DNA from: Bacillota bacterium | Lineage (GTDB): Bacteria; Bacillota; Limnochordia; Limnochordales; Limnochordaceae | Length of the DNA stretch: 54,331 nt | Assembly (NCBI GenBank): GCA_017577405.1 | Contig: PIUA01000014.1 | Coordinates: forward strand, 1-54,331 | Direction: 5' to 3' | In this document: positions 1 to 7,848 of the stretch, piece by piece | Layout of the letters: every line of letters begins with the position of its first letter | Position numbering within the stretch: position 1 is the stretch's first letter | Notes under the pieces: model-generated | Seen by the model: the letters and a program-made list of their open reading frames with translations, nothing else | Told to the model about the DNA's origin: nothing | Database searches by the model: none | Program-made: the position numbers and the translations under genes

Positions 1-1
1 G

Positions 2-58
2 CCCAAGTCGCCTCACCAGGGCGCCGGCGGACGGATCCGAGACGTGATGGAGGCGTAG
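2..58 (+). CDS. C-terminal tail of an upstream gene, possibly DmsB
   Basis: An open frame enters from the left edge and stops at a TAG at 56-58, seven bases before the DmsC start codon. Only 18 codons are visible and they carry no recognisable motif. In dms-type operons the iron-sulfur subunit DmsB precedes DmsC, so this is probably its tail. A second frame stops at a TGA at 45-47, so the reading frame itself is not certain. Confidence 0.3.
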   Translation, partial: PKSPHQGAGGRIRDVMEA

Positions 59-64
59 AGAGCC

Positions 65-940
65 ATGGACAAGACTTGGGCACTGGTTGCCTACACTCTG
101 CTCACACAGATGTCTGTGGGCACATTCTCGGTCTACTGGATCTACTTCCTGTCTGTCCGGCGGGGCTCGGGAGCAGAGATTCAGGGCCAGGTTCACCGCC
201 CACTGCTCACCGTCGCGGTGCTTCTGCTGTTGGGCATGATCGTCTCCCTCTTCCACCTGGAGCGCCCGCTCATGGCCTACCGGTCCGTGGTCAACGTGGG
301 GAGCTCGTGGCTGAGCCGGGAGATCCTTTTCACGGTCCTCTATGGCCTGTTCGGCTTGCTCTACATCGGGGCCGTACGAGCTCGGGCGGGGCTCCCCGGG
401 TGGCGGAGCGCCTTAGGCTGGCTGGTGGCGCTGAGCGGCATCGGCCTGGTCTACAGCATGGCCCGGATCTACATGATCCAGGCGGTGCCCTCGTGGAACA
501 CGGTGGCGACCCCACTGACGTTCTTCACCGCGGCGCTCCTCCTGGGCGGGCTGATCACCGGCACGCTGTACCAGACCGGGGGTCGGTCTGGGTCTCAGCC
601 GGTGGAGAGCACCCTCTTCCGTTGGATTGGGCTGGGCTCCATCGTCCTGCTGGGGATCCAGGTCGTGGCCCTGGTACTGGGCGCTGCCGACATCCAGGCC
701 CAGCTGGGGATGGCGACCGTGGCCCTCGGTGGGGGCCTCAAGACGTGGCTGGTGGTCTATCTGGCCCTGGCCTTCGTGGGGGCGGGGTGCTGTGGCGCCT
801 TGCTCTACGGGGAAGCCGTGCGCTCGCCCAGGAACCTGAACGTGACGAGCCTGGCCTCCGTCGCCCTCGCCCTAGTTCTGGCGTCGCAGCTGGTGCATCG
901 CTACCTGTTCTACACGCATCAGATCCGCATCGGGCTGTAA
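65..940 (+). CDS. dmsC: DmsC-type membrane anchor of a molybdopterin oxidoreductase
   Basis: The 291-residue product is almost entirely hydrophobic, with about eight predicted membrane helices, and matches the length and pattern of DmsC/NrfD-like anchors of the dimethyl sulfoxide reductase family. Such anchors hold the catalytic (A) and iron-sulfur (B) subunits at the membrane and pass electrons from menaquinol. The start ATG follows a purine-rich GGAGGCGTAGAGAG stretch. The A and B genes would lie to the left of the window. The TorD-like chaperone gene follows after 66 bases, which supports the assignment. The electron acceptor cannot be told from the anchor alone: DMSO, TMAO and other bis-MGD enzymes share this architecture. 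Confidence 0.8.
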   Translation: MDKTWALVAYTLLTQMSVGTFSVYWIYFLSVRRGSGAEIQGQVHRPLLTVAVLLLLGMIVSLFHLERPLMAYRSVVNVGSSWLSREILFTVLYGLFGLLYIGAVRARAGLPGWRSALGWLVALSGIGLVYSMARIYMIQAVPSWNTVATPLTFFTAALLLGGLITGTLYQTGGRSGSQPVESTLFRWIGLGSIVLLGIQVVALVLGAADIQAQLGMATVALGGGLKTWLVVYLALAFVGAGCCGALLYGEAVRSPRNLNVTSLASVALALVLASQLVHRYLFYTHQIRIGL

Positions 941-957
941 GCGGAGCGCGAAGAGAA

Positions 958-984
958 GGGGAGGGCCCACCTCGGGCCCTCCCC
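958..984 (+). other. Intercistronic hairpin between dmsC and torD-like gene
   Basis: A perfect 11-bp inverted repeat, GGGGAGGGCCC at 958-968 and its complement at 974-984, with a 5-base loop. No T run follows, so it is more likely an mRNA-stability or partial attenuation element within the operon than a full terminator. Confidence 0.55.
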
Positions 985-1006
985 CCAACATGGGGGGAGC
1001 CTGAGC

Positions 1007-1696
1007 ATGGACCAAGAGAAGCATACTGCTGCTGTGACGGAGACGACCACCAAGGAGTTTCTTCTGGGCGAGATCCTGACCTTGAGCCTGCTCGGGCGGA
1101 CCTTCTACGCCTTTCCTGAGCCCGCGTGGATCGACGGGCTGGTGAAGAACGACGTTTTCCAGGATGTGCCCCTCGCCGCGGACCACGCCGATGTTCGCCA
1201 GGGGATGGCCCTGGCCCGACAGTGGCTGGACGGCCGGTCTTCCCAGCAGGCTGCCGATATCCTCGAGTCCGACTACATTCGCCTCTTTGTGGGCGGCGGG
1301 CGCCACATCTTGGCTCCGCCGTGGGAGTCGGTCTACGTCAGCTCCGAGCCCTTGTTGCTCCAGCGGGAGACCCTCGAGGTGCGGAACTGGTATGCCCGCT
1401 ACGGCCTGGTGGCGGAGAAGAAAGGCCAGGAGCCTGATGACCACGTGGGGCTGGAGTTGGAGTTCGTCGCCCATCTGGCCGGGCTGGCCCTGGAGGCTCT
1501 GGAGCGCGGTGAGCAAACCCGTTTCCAAGAGGCGATGGACGCCCAACGAGCCTTTCTGAAGGAGCATGTGCTCCGTTGGGTCCCAACATGGGCCACCCAC
1601 GTGGCTCAGCACGCCCAGACCGACTTTTACCGCGGCTGTGCCCTCATGACCCGGGGGCTTTTTCAGGTCCTGGCGGAGGCCCTGGGCGTGGCGTAG
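1007..1696 (+). CDS. TorD/DmsD family molybdoenzyme maturation chaperone
   Basis: This 229-residue protein has the hallmarks of the TorD/DmsD family: a YIRLFVGGG segment near residues 90-98, PPWESVY at 104-110, and EPDDHVGLELEF at 142-153. Family members bind the Tat signal of the catalytic subunit in the cytoplasm and keep it unfolded until the molybdenum cofactor is inserted. Its place directly behind the DmsC anchor says it serves that enzyme. The ATG at 1007 follows a GGGGGGAGCC Shine-Dalgarno-like stretch. TorD-like genes more often sit at the front or middle of such operons, but the end position also occurs. Confidence 0.85.
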   Translation: MDQEKHTAAVTETTTKEFLLGEILTLSLLGRTFYAFPEPAWIDGLVKNDVFQDVPLAADHADVRQGMALARQWLDGRSSQQAADILESDYIRLFVGGGRHILAPPWESVYVSSEPLLLQRETLEVRNWYARYGLVAEKKGQEPDDHVGLELEFVAHLAGLALEALERGEQTRFQEAMDAQRAFLKEHVLRWVPTWATHVAQHAQTDFYRGCALMTRGLFQVLAEALGVA

Positions 1697-1921
1697 CCAC
1701 CTCGGTCTTTCAGGACGGGAAGAAGCCCGAGGAGGGCAAGGAGAACCCCCTATTGGGAAAAGACCCTTCTTGCGCCCGAGGGGCGAATCGGCCGATGGGT
1801 AGATCAATGGCGGTATGAGCCGGGTTCGAGCAGGCCACGCTGGTCTTGGGAAAGAATGGGGTTCGTGGGCTGGCCGCAAGGGCCTTGGCCACAGTTGACG
1901 ACGAATGGGGGAAACGCTTAC

Positions 1922-2593
1922 GTGGATCAGCAGAGAAAGGACGATGCCACCCTTTTTGCGGAGATGAAGGAGCGGCTCTACGCCGCCGTCCTCAGTGACG
2001 CGCTGGACCAGGTCGGGGTACGCGACCGGGTGATGCGGGCCGATCTCCGTCCGCTCGATCCGAAGACGGTCATCTGCGGCCGGGCCTTCACCATTCTGAG
2101 CGCCGACGTGTACGACAAGAACAAGGATCCGTACGAGTTGGAGATTGAGGCCCTCGACAGCCTGACGCCCAACTCGGTGGTGGTCTGGTGCACCAATGGT
2201 TCCAAGCGGACGGGCGTCTGGGGCGAGCTTCTGTCGACGGCCGCTCGGGCTCGGGGTTCGGTTGGCGCCATTATCGACGGGTACATCCGCGACTCCAGGC
2301 AGGTCATGGAGATGGGCTTCCCCGTCTTCTGCGCCGGTCTGAAGCCCGTCGACTCCTCCGGTCGGAGCATCGTGATCGATTACAACTGCGTGGTGGAGGT
2401 CGGCGACATCCTGGTCTCGCCGGGCGACATCGTCTTCGCGGACTACGATGGCGTGGTGGTCATCCCCAAGGACGTTGAGGACGAAGTGATCCGCCTGGCC
2501 ATGGAGAAGGTCCAGAAGGAGAGCGCCTCCAAGGAGGAGCTCCTCAAGGGCGCCTACCTGAAGGACGTCTACGCCAAGTACGGGGTCCTCTGA
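1922..2593 (+). CDS. RraA-family aldolase/decarboxylase-like protein
   Basis: The 223-residue product belongs to the RraA fold family (also annotated as dimethylmenaquinone methyltransferase-like or HMG aldolase). The signature DGxxRD is present as D119-G120 with R123-D124, the residues that bind the metal and pyruvate moiety in HMG/CHA aldolases. In this family such enzymes cleave 4-hydroxy-4-methyl-2-oxoglutarate-type substrates or decarboxylate oxaloacetate; true RNase E inhibition is restricted to a few proteobacterial members. I chose the GTG at 1922, preceded by a G-rich stretch; an in-frame ATG at 1856 would add 22 residues of low-quality sequence. A strong terminator at 2673 ends the unit. 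A link to the enolase-superfamily enzyme downstream is possible but not shown. Confidence 0.75.
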   Translation: MDQQRKDDATLFAEMKERLYAAVLSDALDQVGVRDRVMRADLRPLDPKTVICGRAFTILSADVYDKNKDPYELEIEALDSLTPNSVVVWCTNGSKRTGVWGELLSTAARARGSVGAIIDGYIRDSRQVMEMGFPVFCAGLKPVDSSGRSIVIDYNCVVEVGDILVSPGDIVFADYDGVVVIPKDVEDEVIRLAMEKVQKESASKEELLKGAYLKDVYAKYGVL

Positions 2594-2672
2594 TCGGACC
2601 GGCCCGACAGAGGCCCCCGCTGGCGGATCCTCTCGCCCGATTCGGGGCTTGAGACGATCCTCCGTTCGCCGT

Positions 2673-2712
2673 GCCCTACAGCGCACCCGGCTGGCGCTGT
2701 AGGGCTTTCTTT
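2673..2712 (+). terminator. Rho-independent terminator after the RraA-like gene
   Basis: A perfect 12-bp stem (GCCCTACAGCGC at 2673-2684 with its complement at 2694-2705), 9-base loop, followed directly by TTTCTTT. It separates the RraA-like gene from importer 1. Confidence 0.85.
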
Positions 2713-2856
2713 ATGCTTCGTGGTCTGGATCCCGCGGCCCCCGAGTAGACATGAAGACAAGCCACCTCCGGCGCCTGCGGGCGCGGGGCCCCCGCGCCCG
2801 ACGGGCCCGATCCGGTGGGGCTCCAAGGCGACACCGCGGAGAAGGGGGAGAACAGG

Positions 2857-4140
2857 GTGCGCGCGGTCCGACCGGTCGCCGTCCTCTTCAGCCTGCTCGT
2901 GACCCTCGCGCTCGCTTGGGGCGCCAGTGCTGCCGACAGACTGGTCATCTGGGATAAGACCGAATACATCCCCTTCTACAACGAGTTCATGGCCCAGTTC
3001 GTCCAGGCGTGGTCTGAGGCGACGGGCATCGAGGTGGAGTACACCGTCGTCCCGCCCCGGGATCTGATCACCAAGCTGATGACCGCGGTGGAAAGCGGGC
3101 ATGTCCCCGACATCGCCACAGTGGAAGTGGGGATGGTGGCCCAGCTGGCCGGCATGGGGGCCACCACCATCACCGCCGATCTCCTTGCCGCCATCGAAGC
3201 CCAGACCGGCGACCGCTTCAGCGAGGCCGCGGTCCGCCTGGTCAGCATCGACGGCCAACCCCGGGGTGTGCCTACGGCCACCTTCCCGGCGGCCCTCTTC
3301 TACCGGAACGACCTCCTGGAGGCGGCGGGCGTCGAACCGCCCCAGACCATCGCCGCATTCCGCGAGGTGGCCCGGCGGACCAACAACCCCCGGGCGGGCA
3401 TCTATGGCGCCGGCATCCCCTTGGGCCGCTCGGGCGGCAACGATATCGAAGGCTTCATCCGCAACCTCTTTTGGGCCAACGGAGGCTCGGTCTTTGCGGA
3501 AGACGGCCGGACGGTGGTGGTGGACTCGCCGCAGAACGTCGAGGTCTTCCAGATGCTGGTGGAGATGTACCACCAGGACAAGACCATCCCGCCCGGGGCC
3601 CTGTCCTGGGATGACGGTGGGAACAACAACGCCTACATGGCCGGGACCGCCGTCATGGTCTTCAACTCGGGGAGCCTCTGGGCCAACATGGCCGACATGG
3701 GCCACCCCCTCTTGGCCCACACGGGGGCGACCCTCATGCCGGCGGGGCCTCAGGGCCGCTACAACCTGGGCGGCGGAAACACCATGGTCCTCTTCGCAGG
3801 CGGGAATGTGGCGGCTGCCGAGCGCTTTATCCGGGACTTCATGACCCCGGAGCACTATGGCCAGCTCCTGCCCCGGATGGCCCCCATGTGGGCCCCAGTC
3901 TTGGAAGGGATGAAGGACTTGCCCTTCTACCAGGATCCCGTCAATCGGGTCTGGCTGGAGGCGGGCCAGATCAACGTCAACGTCGGGTACCCGGGCCCCG
4001 CCACCCCCTGGGCAGGGGAGGTCTTGAGCTCCCAGGTGCTCCTGCGAGCGCTCCAGACAGCCATCGTCGATGGGGTGCCGCCTGCCGAAGCCCTCCAGAA
4101 TGCCAAGCGTGAGATCGAGGCCATCATGGCCAAGTACTAG
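2857..4140 (+). CDS. Extracellular sugar-binding protein, ABC importer 1
   Basis: The 427-residue product is a family-1 solute-binding protein (MalE/UgpB type). It begins with a positively charged n-region and a hydrophobic stretch ending in GASA-AD, a plausible signal peptidase I site, with no lipobox cysteine. The body shows the typical pattern of an IEVEYTVVP strand, a PDIATVE hinge segment near residue 75 and a YMAGTAVMVFN region. It would capture a sugar or sugar derivative outside the cytoplasmic membrane and deliver it to the MalF-like permease at 4209. The GTG start at 2857 follows GAAGGGGGAG; an earlier ATG in frame at 2815 gives an implausible N-terminus. The substrate is unknown, but the downstream enolase-superfamily remnant suggests a sugar acid. 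Confidence 0.85.
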   Translation: MRAVRPVAVLFSLLVTLALAWGASAADRLVIWDKTEYIPFYNEFMAQFVQAWSEATGIEVEYTVVPPRDLITKLMTAVESGHVPDIATVEVGMVAQLAGMGATTITADLLAAIEAQTGDRFSEAAVRLVSIDGQPRGVPTATFPAALFYRNDLLEAAGVEPPQTIAAFREVARRTNNPRAGIYGAGIPLGRSGGNDIEGFIRNLFWANGGSVFAEDGRTVVVDSPQNVEVFQMLVEMYHQDKTIPPGALSWDDGGNNNAYMAGTAVMVFNSGSLWANMADMGHPLLAHTGATLMPAGPQGRYNLGGGNTMVLFAGGNVAAAERFIRDFMTPEHYGQLLPRMAPMWAPVLEGMKDLPFYQDPVNRVWLEAGQINVNVGYPGPATPWAGEVLSSQVLLRALQTAIVDGVPPAEALQNAKREIEAIMAKY

Positions 4141-4208
4141 CCCTGTCTGGCGCAGGTGAAGCTCCGCGGCCGGCGGGGCGGCCTCCCACGGCCGTCCCGC
4201 CGCCGGTC

Positions 4209-5132
4209 ATGGGAGAGGGGGGAGTCACCCTGAGCCCGTCCGCCCTGCACCGCGGGCCCTCCCAGCGGCCGGTGGACCTGATCACGGGCCTCCTCATGGT
4301 GGCGCCACTTCTGGTGGTCATCGTCGGCGTCATGGGCGCGCCGCTGCTCCAGGCCGTCTCCTTGAGCCTCACCGACAAGCGGATCGGCCTGCCCGGCACC
4401 TTTGTGGGGTGGGGCAACTACGGGCGGCTGGTGCACGATCCCCTCTTCTGGCTTGCGGTCCGGAACAGCTTCCTCTACGCCTTCGGGGCGGTGGCCCTCA
4501 AGCTCTTGGCCGGCTTTGGGCTTGCCTTGGTCTTGAACGAGGAGCTTCCCTGGCGGGGGCTCTGGCGGGCCATCATCTTGATCCCCTGGGCGGTGCCCGA
4601 GCTGGTCGCCGCCCTGACCTGGCGGTGGATGTACAGCGACACCAACGGCATCATCAACGCCCTCCTGCTCAGGGCAGGGCTCATCGAGTTCCCCGTGCCC
4701 TGGCTGGGCTCGCCCCAGACGGCCTTGGCCGCGGTGGTGCTGATCAACGTTTGGAAGGGCGTGCCCTTCTTCACCTTCTCCCTCCTGGGCGGCCTGCAGG
4801 TGATCGATGCGGAGCTGTACGAGGCGGCCGCCATCGATGGCGCCGGGTGGGCGAGCCAGGTCCGGCACATCGTCCTCCCCGCCCTGGCGCCGGTGATGGT
4901 GATCGCATCCCTCCTCTCGACCATCTGGACTTTCAACGACTTCACCACCATCTTCGTCACCACAGGGGGCGGGCCGGCCTACGCCACCACCACCGTGCCT
5001 ATCCTCACCTACGAGAAGGCCTTCTGGAACCTGGAGCTGGGGTATGCGGTGGCCACCTCCCTGGCGGCGGCTCCCGTCTTCATCGGGCTGATCGTGCTGG
5101 CCACCCGGCTCTTCGCGGGGCGGGAACGCTGA
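4209..5132 (+). CDS. MalF/UgpA-type sugar permease, importer 1
   Basis: The 307-residue product has about six membrane helices and the cytoplasmic EAA loop (EAAAIDGAG at residues 205-213) that docks on the ATPase. It is the first of the two permease subunits expected for a CUT1 sugar importer. The gene lies 68 bases behind the binding protein and overlaps its downstream neighbour in TGATG. The ATG at 4209 has no good ribosome-binding site, so the true start may be slightly downstream. It looks intact, whereas its partner permease is truncated and fused (see 5132). Confidence 0.85.
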   Translation: MGEGGVTLSPSALHRGPSQRPVDLITGLLMVAPLLVVIVGVMGAPLLQAVSLSLTDKRIGLPGTFVGWGNYGRLVHDPLFWLAVRNSFLYAFGAVALKLLAGFGLALVLNEELPWRGLWRAIILIPWAVPELVAALTWRWMYSDTNGIINALLLRAGLIEFPVPWLGSPQTALAAVVLINVWKGVPFFTFSLLGGLQVIDAELYEAAAIDGAGWASQVRHIVLPALAPVMVIASLLSTIWTFNDFTTIFVTTGGGPAYATTTVPILTYEKAFWNLELGYAVATSLAAAPVFIGLIVLATRLFAGRER

Positions 5133-6526
5133 TGCGGACCTTCCGGATGAGGCGCCGCTACGCCTGGGGGCTGCTGGTGGCGGGGCTCCTTTGGACCACC
5201 TTCCCCCTCTACTGGATGCTGGTCACGTCGCTCAAGCCCGTGGCCGACATGTTCATGCCCCTGCCCAGCCTCTGGCCCTCCCGGGTGACCCTGGCCAACT
5301 ATGTGGATCTCCTCGCCAACACTGGTTTCGTCACTTTTGTCCGGAACAGCCTGGCGGTGGGTTTGGTCGCCATGGTCTTCTCCGTCATGATCTCGACCCT
5401 AGCCGCCTACAGCATCACCCGGTTGCCCTTGCCCGGGCGGCAGGGGGGCGGGGTGAGCGGCGTGGAGGTGGCCCTGTGGGACCTGGCCGGGAAGGCCTAC
5501 GGGGTGCCCGTCTACCAGCTCCTCGGGGGCAAGTTCCGGGATGGGGTCCGGCTCTACTGCGACACCGACGCCCACGGCAAGGGGGACGGCCGGGCCATGG
5601 GCCAGGCGCTGAAAGCGCGGCTGGCCAAGGGATTCACCTTCCTGAAAATGGATCTGGGCGCCTCCCTCCTCTTCGACGTGGAGGGGGCGCTCAGCGCGCC
5701 CCTGGGCTTTCTCGACCAGTTCAAGGCGGCCTGGCGGACTGCCGAGACCCGGCAGGCCTCGCCCCAGCCCCAGAGCGCCGAGCGCCGGCGAGAGGAGGAA
5801 GTGCTCCACATCCCCCACCCCTTTGCGGGGCTGCAGCTTACTGAGAAGGGGCTGGACTGGCTGGAAGGCTACGTGGCCGAGGTCCGGTCGGTGATCGGGC
5901 CCGAGGTGCCCCTGGCCATCGACCACTTGGGCCACCTCAACGTGGAGAGCCTCATCCGCCTGGGCCGGCGCCTGGAGAAGTACCACCTGGCCTGGCTGGA
6001 AGACCCCGTCCCGTGGCAGTACACCGACCAGTACGCCCGCCTCAGCCGGGCGGTGGCCATCCCCATCTGCACGGGCGAGGATATCTACCTCAAGGAGAAC
6101 TTCCGCCCCCTCTTGGAACGGGGCGGGGTCTCCGTCATCCACCCCGACGTGCTCACCGCCGGCGGCATGCTGGAGACCAAGAAGATCGCCGATATGGCGG
6201 CGGAGTACGGGGTCCCCGTGGCCCTTCACATGGCCGAGAGCCCCGTCGGCTGCCTGGCCGCCGCGCACGTGGCGGTGGCCATCGAGAACTTCCTGGCCCT
6301 GGAGTTCCACGCGGCGGACGTGGCGTGGTGGAGCGATCTGGCCGCGGGCCTGCCTGAGCCCTTCATCCGGGACGGCTTCATCTACCCGCCCGACCGGCCC
6401 GGGCTGGGCATCGATGACCTGAACGACGAGGTCCTGCGGGAGCACCTCCATCCGGGGATCCCCGGGCTGTGGGAGCCGACGGATGGGTGGAACGAAACCT
6501 GGGCCCACGATCGGCTCTGGAGTTAA
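5132..6526 (+). CDS. Chimera: truncated MalG-type permease fused to truncated MR/MLE enolase-superfamily enzyme
   Basis: A single 464-codon frame joins two unrelated proteins. Residues 1 to about 104 are the start of a MalG-like permease (first helices, TSLKP motif, NYVDLL, RNSL), ending where helix 3 normally gives way to an ALARxxFPGR-like segment. From about residue 108 the sequence is an enolase-superfamily enzyme starting at SGVEVALWDLAGK, the beginning of the barrel domain, with metal and acid-base candidates in AIDH, WLEDP, CTGED, HPD and LHMAESP. Missing are the last two thirds of the permease, including its EAA loop, and the N-terminal capping domain of the enzyme. The join lies in a G-rich tract at 5441-5459. 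The simplest reading is an in-frame deletion of roughly 0.8-1 kb, either real or an assembly error. Neither half is expected to work normally. Full-length MR/MLE homologues dehydrate or racemise sugar acids. Confidence 0.8.
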   Translation: MRTFRMRRRYAWGLLVAGLLWTTFPLYWMLVTSLKPVADMFMPLPSLWPSRVTLANYVDLLANTGFVTFVRNSLAVGLVAMVFSVMISTLAAYSITRLPLPGRQGGGVSGVEVALWDLAGKAYGVPVYQLLGGKFRDGVRLYCDTDAHGKGDGRAMGQALKARLAKGFTFLKMDLGASLLFDVEGALSAPLGFLDQFKAAWRTAETRQASPQPQSAERRREEEVLHIPHPFAGLQLTEKGLDWLEGYVAEVRSVIGPEVPLAIDHLGHLNVESLIRLGRRLEKYHLAWLEDPVPWQYTDQYARLSRAVAIPICTGEDIYLKENFRPLLERGGVSVIHPDVLTAGGMLETKKIADMAAEYGVPVALHMAESPVGCLAAAHVAVAIENFLALEFHAADVAWWSDLAAGLPEPFIRDGFIYPPDRPGLGIDDLNDEVLREHLHPGIPGLWEPTDGWNETWAHDRLWS

Positions 6527-6540
6527 CCGTCCCCACCTGG

Positions 6541-6580
6541 GAGCCGCCCGGGACGTGCCCGGGCGGCTCCGCCGCCTTTT
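6541..6580 (+). terminator. Rho-independent terminator after the chimeric gene
   Basis: A perfect 12-bp stem (GAGCCGCCCGGG at 6541-6552, complement at 6558-6569) with a 5-base loop, followed seven bases later by TTTT at 6577-6580. It closes the importer 1 unit and isolates it from the lacI-type gene. Confidence 0.8.
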
Positions 6581-6680
6581 CCCGCCCCCAGGCCATTCAT
6601 TGCCTCTCCTTCCCAGGCCGGCTCTGGCCGTCTCGTTCGGGGGTCATGGAGGAAACCACCCTCCGAGAGCGAATGATGAC

Positions 6681-6696
6681 TGTGGTAACGACTACA
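6681..6696 (+). promoter_or_regulatory. Partial dyad, possible second operator
   Basis: TGTGGTAACGACTACA has matching ends (TGT/ACA) and partial inner symmetry. It lies 34 bases upstream of a better LacI-type operator in an unusually AT-rich stretch. This is weak evidence on its own; spacing of paired operators would allow looping or cooperative binding. Confidence 0.3.
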
Positions 6697-6730
6697 TAAA
6701 AAGGAATCTATAACCTGCGTAAAATGGGCA

Positions 6731-6744
6731 TGTAATCGATTCCA
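6731..6744 (+). promoter_or_regulatory. LacI-family operator
   Basis: TGTAATCGATTCCA is a dyad centred on CG with one mismatch (TGTAATC against TGGAATC), the classical shape of LacI/GalR-family operators. It lies 25 bases before the start of the lacI-type gene in the leader of the large operon, so autoregulation and control of importer 2 and the downstream enzymes is likely. Confidence 0.6.
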
Positions 6745-6768
6745 CATATACGTTCCGGGAGGTGGCTC

Positions 6769-7848
6769 GTGGTGGCGCGGCGATCAAGCAAGCGGGGGAC
6801 CATCCAAGAAGTTGCCCGGCTGGCTGGTGTCTCGCCCGCGACCGTCTCCCGGGTGCTGAACAACCACCCCCGGACGTCCCCCGAGACCCGGAGGCGGGTG
6901 CTGGACGCGGTGGCTCAGCTGGGCTACGTCCCCGACCACACGGCCCGAAGCCTCAAGACGGGGAACGTGGGCGAGATCGCCCTGGCCGTCCCGGACATCG
7001 GCAACCCCGTCTACGTGGCCATCGCCAAGGCGGTTCACGAGGTGGCCGCCCGCCGCGGGTGGTGGCTCTCCCTGATCAGCACCGAAGGGTCCCAGACGGA
7101 GGAGCTCCGGGCCCTGCGGGCCTTGGCCGGCAACCGGATTGACGGCCTGATCATCACCTCCCTCACGGTGAGCCAGGCCTTCCTCCGGGCCCTGGAGCCT
7201 GTTCAGGGCCGGGTGGTGGTGATCGGGCGGGTCCCCGATGAGACGCCCGTCGACAACGTCCGGGTGGAGTCGGAGGTGGGGGCCAAGCTGGCCGTTGAGC
7301 ACCTGATCGATCTGGGTTGCCAGAGGATCGGGTTCATCAACGGCGTGCAGGGCACCGTCCCGTCCACCTCCCGGATTGAGGGGTACCGGCTGGGCTTGGC
7401 CAGCCGGGGCATGGAGTACGACCCCAAGCTGGTGGTGGAGAGCGACTTTACCATCATGGGCGGCTATGAGGCCATCGACCGGCTGCTCGAGCAGGCGCCC
7501 GACCTGGATGGGGTCTTTGCGGCCAACGACGCCATGGCCATCGGCGTGCTGCGCCGGCTCCGGGAGCGGGGCATCCGGGTGCCCCACGACGTGGCCGTCA
7601 TCGGCATGGACGACATCGACCTCTGCCGCATCGCCACCCCCACCTTGTCGACGGTCACCCTCCTGGCCGCCGAGCGGGGGAGGATCGCGGGGGAGCTCCT
7701 CCTGGACCGGATCGAGGGGCGGGCGCAGGGGGAGTGGCAGCGGGTGACCGTCCTCCCGCGGCTCATCGTGCGGGAGTCCACCAGCCTGCTCCGCGTGGAG
7801 CGGGTCGGCCCGCCGCACCAGGACCCGAATGTAGGGAGGCAGGGCTGA
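6769..7848 (+). CDS. LacI-family transcriptional regulator
   Basis: The 359-residue protein starts with a canonical LacI helix-turn-helix (TIQEVARLAGVSPATVSRVL, residues 11-30), followed by the hinge and a periplasmic-binding-protein-like effector domain with FAANDAMAIGVL and VIGMDDID motifs. It should bind the dyad at 6731-6744 and release it on binding a sugar-type effector. It is the first gene of a long co-directional run and overlaps the importer 2 permease gene in TGATG, which argues for one operon under its own control. Two adjacent GTG codons (6769, 6772) follow GGGAGGTGG; either may be used. Confidence 0.9.
   Translation: MVARRSSKRGTIQEVARLAGVSPATVSRVLNNHPRTSPETRRRVLDAVAQLGYVPDHTARSLKTGNVGEIALAVPDIGNPVYVAIAKAVHEVAARRGWWLSLISTEGSQTEELRALRALAGNRIDGLIITSLTVSQAFLRALEPVQGRVVVIGRVPDETPVDNVRVESEVGAKLAVEHLIDLGCQRIGFINGVQGTVPSTSRIEGYRLGLASRGMEYDPKLVVESDFTIMGGYEAIDRLLEQAPDLDGVFAANDAMAIGVLRRLRERGIRVPHDVAVIGMDDIDLCRIATPTLSTVTLLAAERGRIAGELLLDRIEGRAQGEWQRVTVLPRLIVRESTSLLRVERVGPPHQDPNVGRQG

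Noticed and set aside
1697-1921. Promoter or riboswitch between TorD-like and RraA-like genes
   Set aside because: No hexamer pair, conserved core or strong hairpin could be recognised in these 225 bases.
872-2686. Long open frame on the minus strand opposite TorD and RraA genes
   Set aside because: It is rich in Gly, Pro, Arg and His without any domain, has no ribosome-binding site, and mirrors codon bias of the real genes; typical of high-GC DNA.
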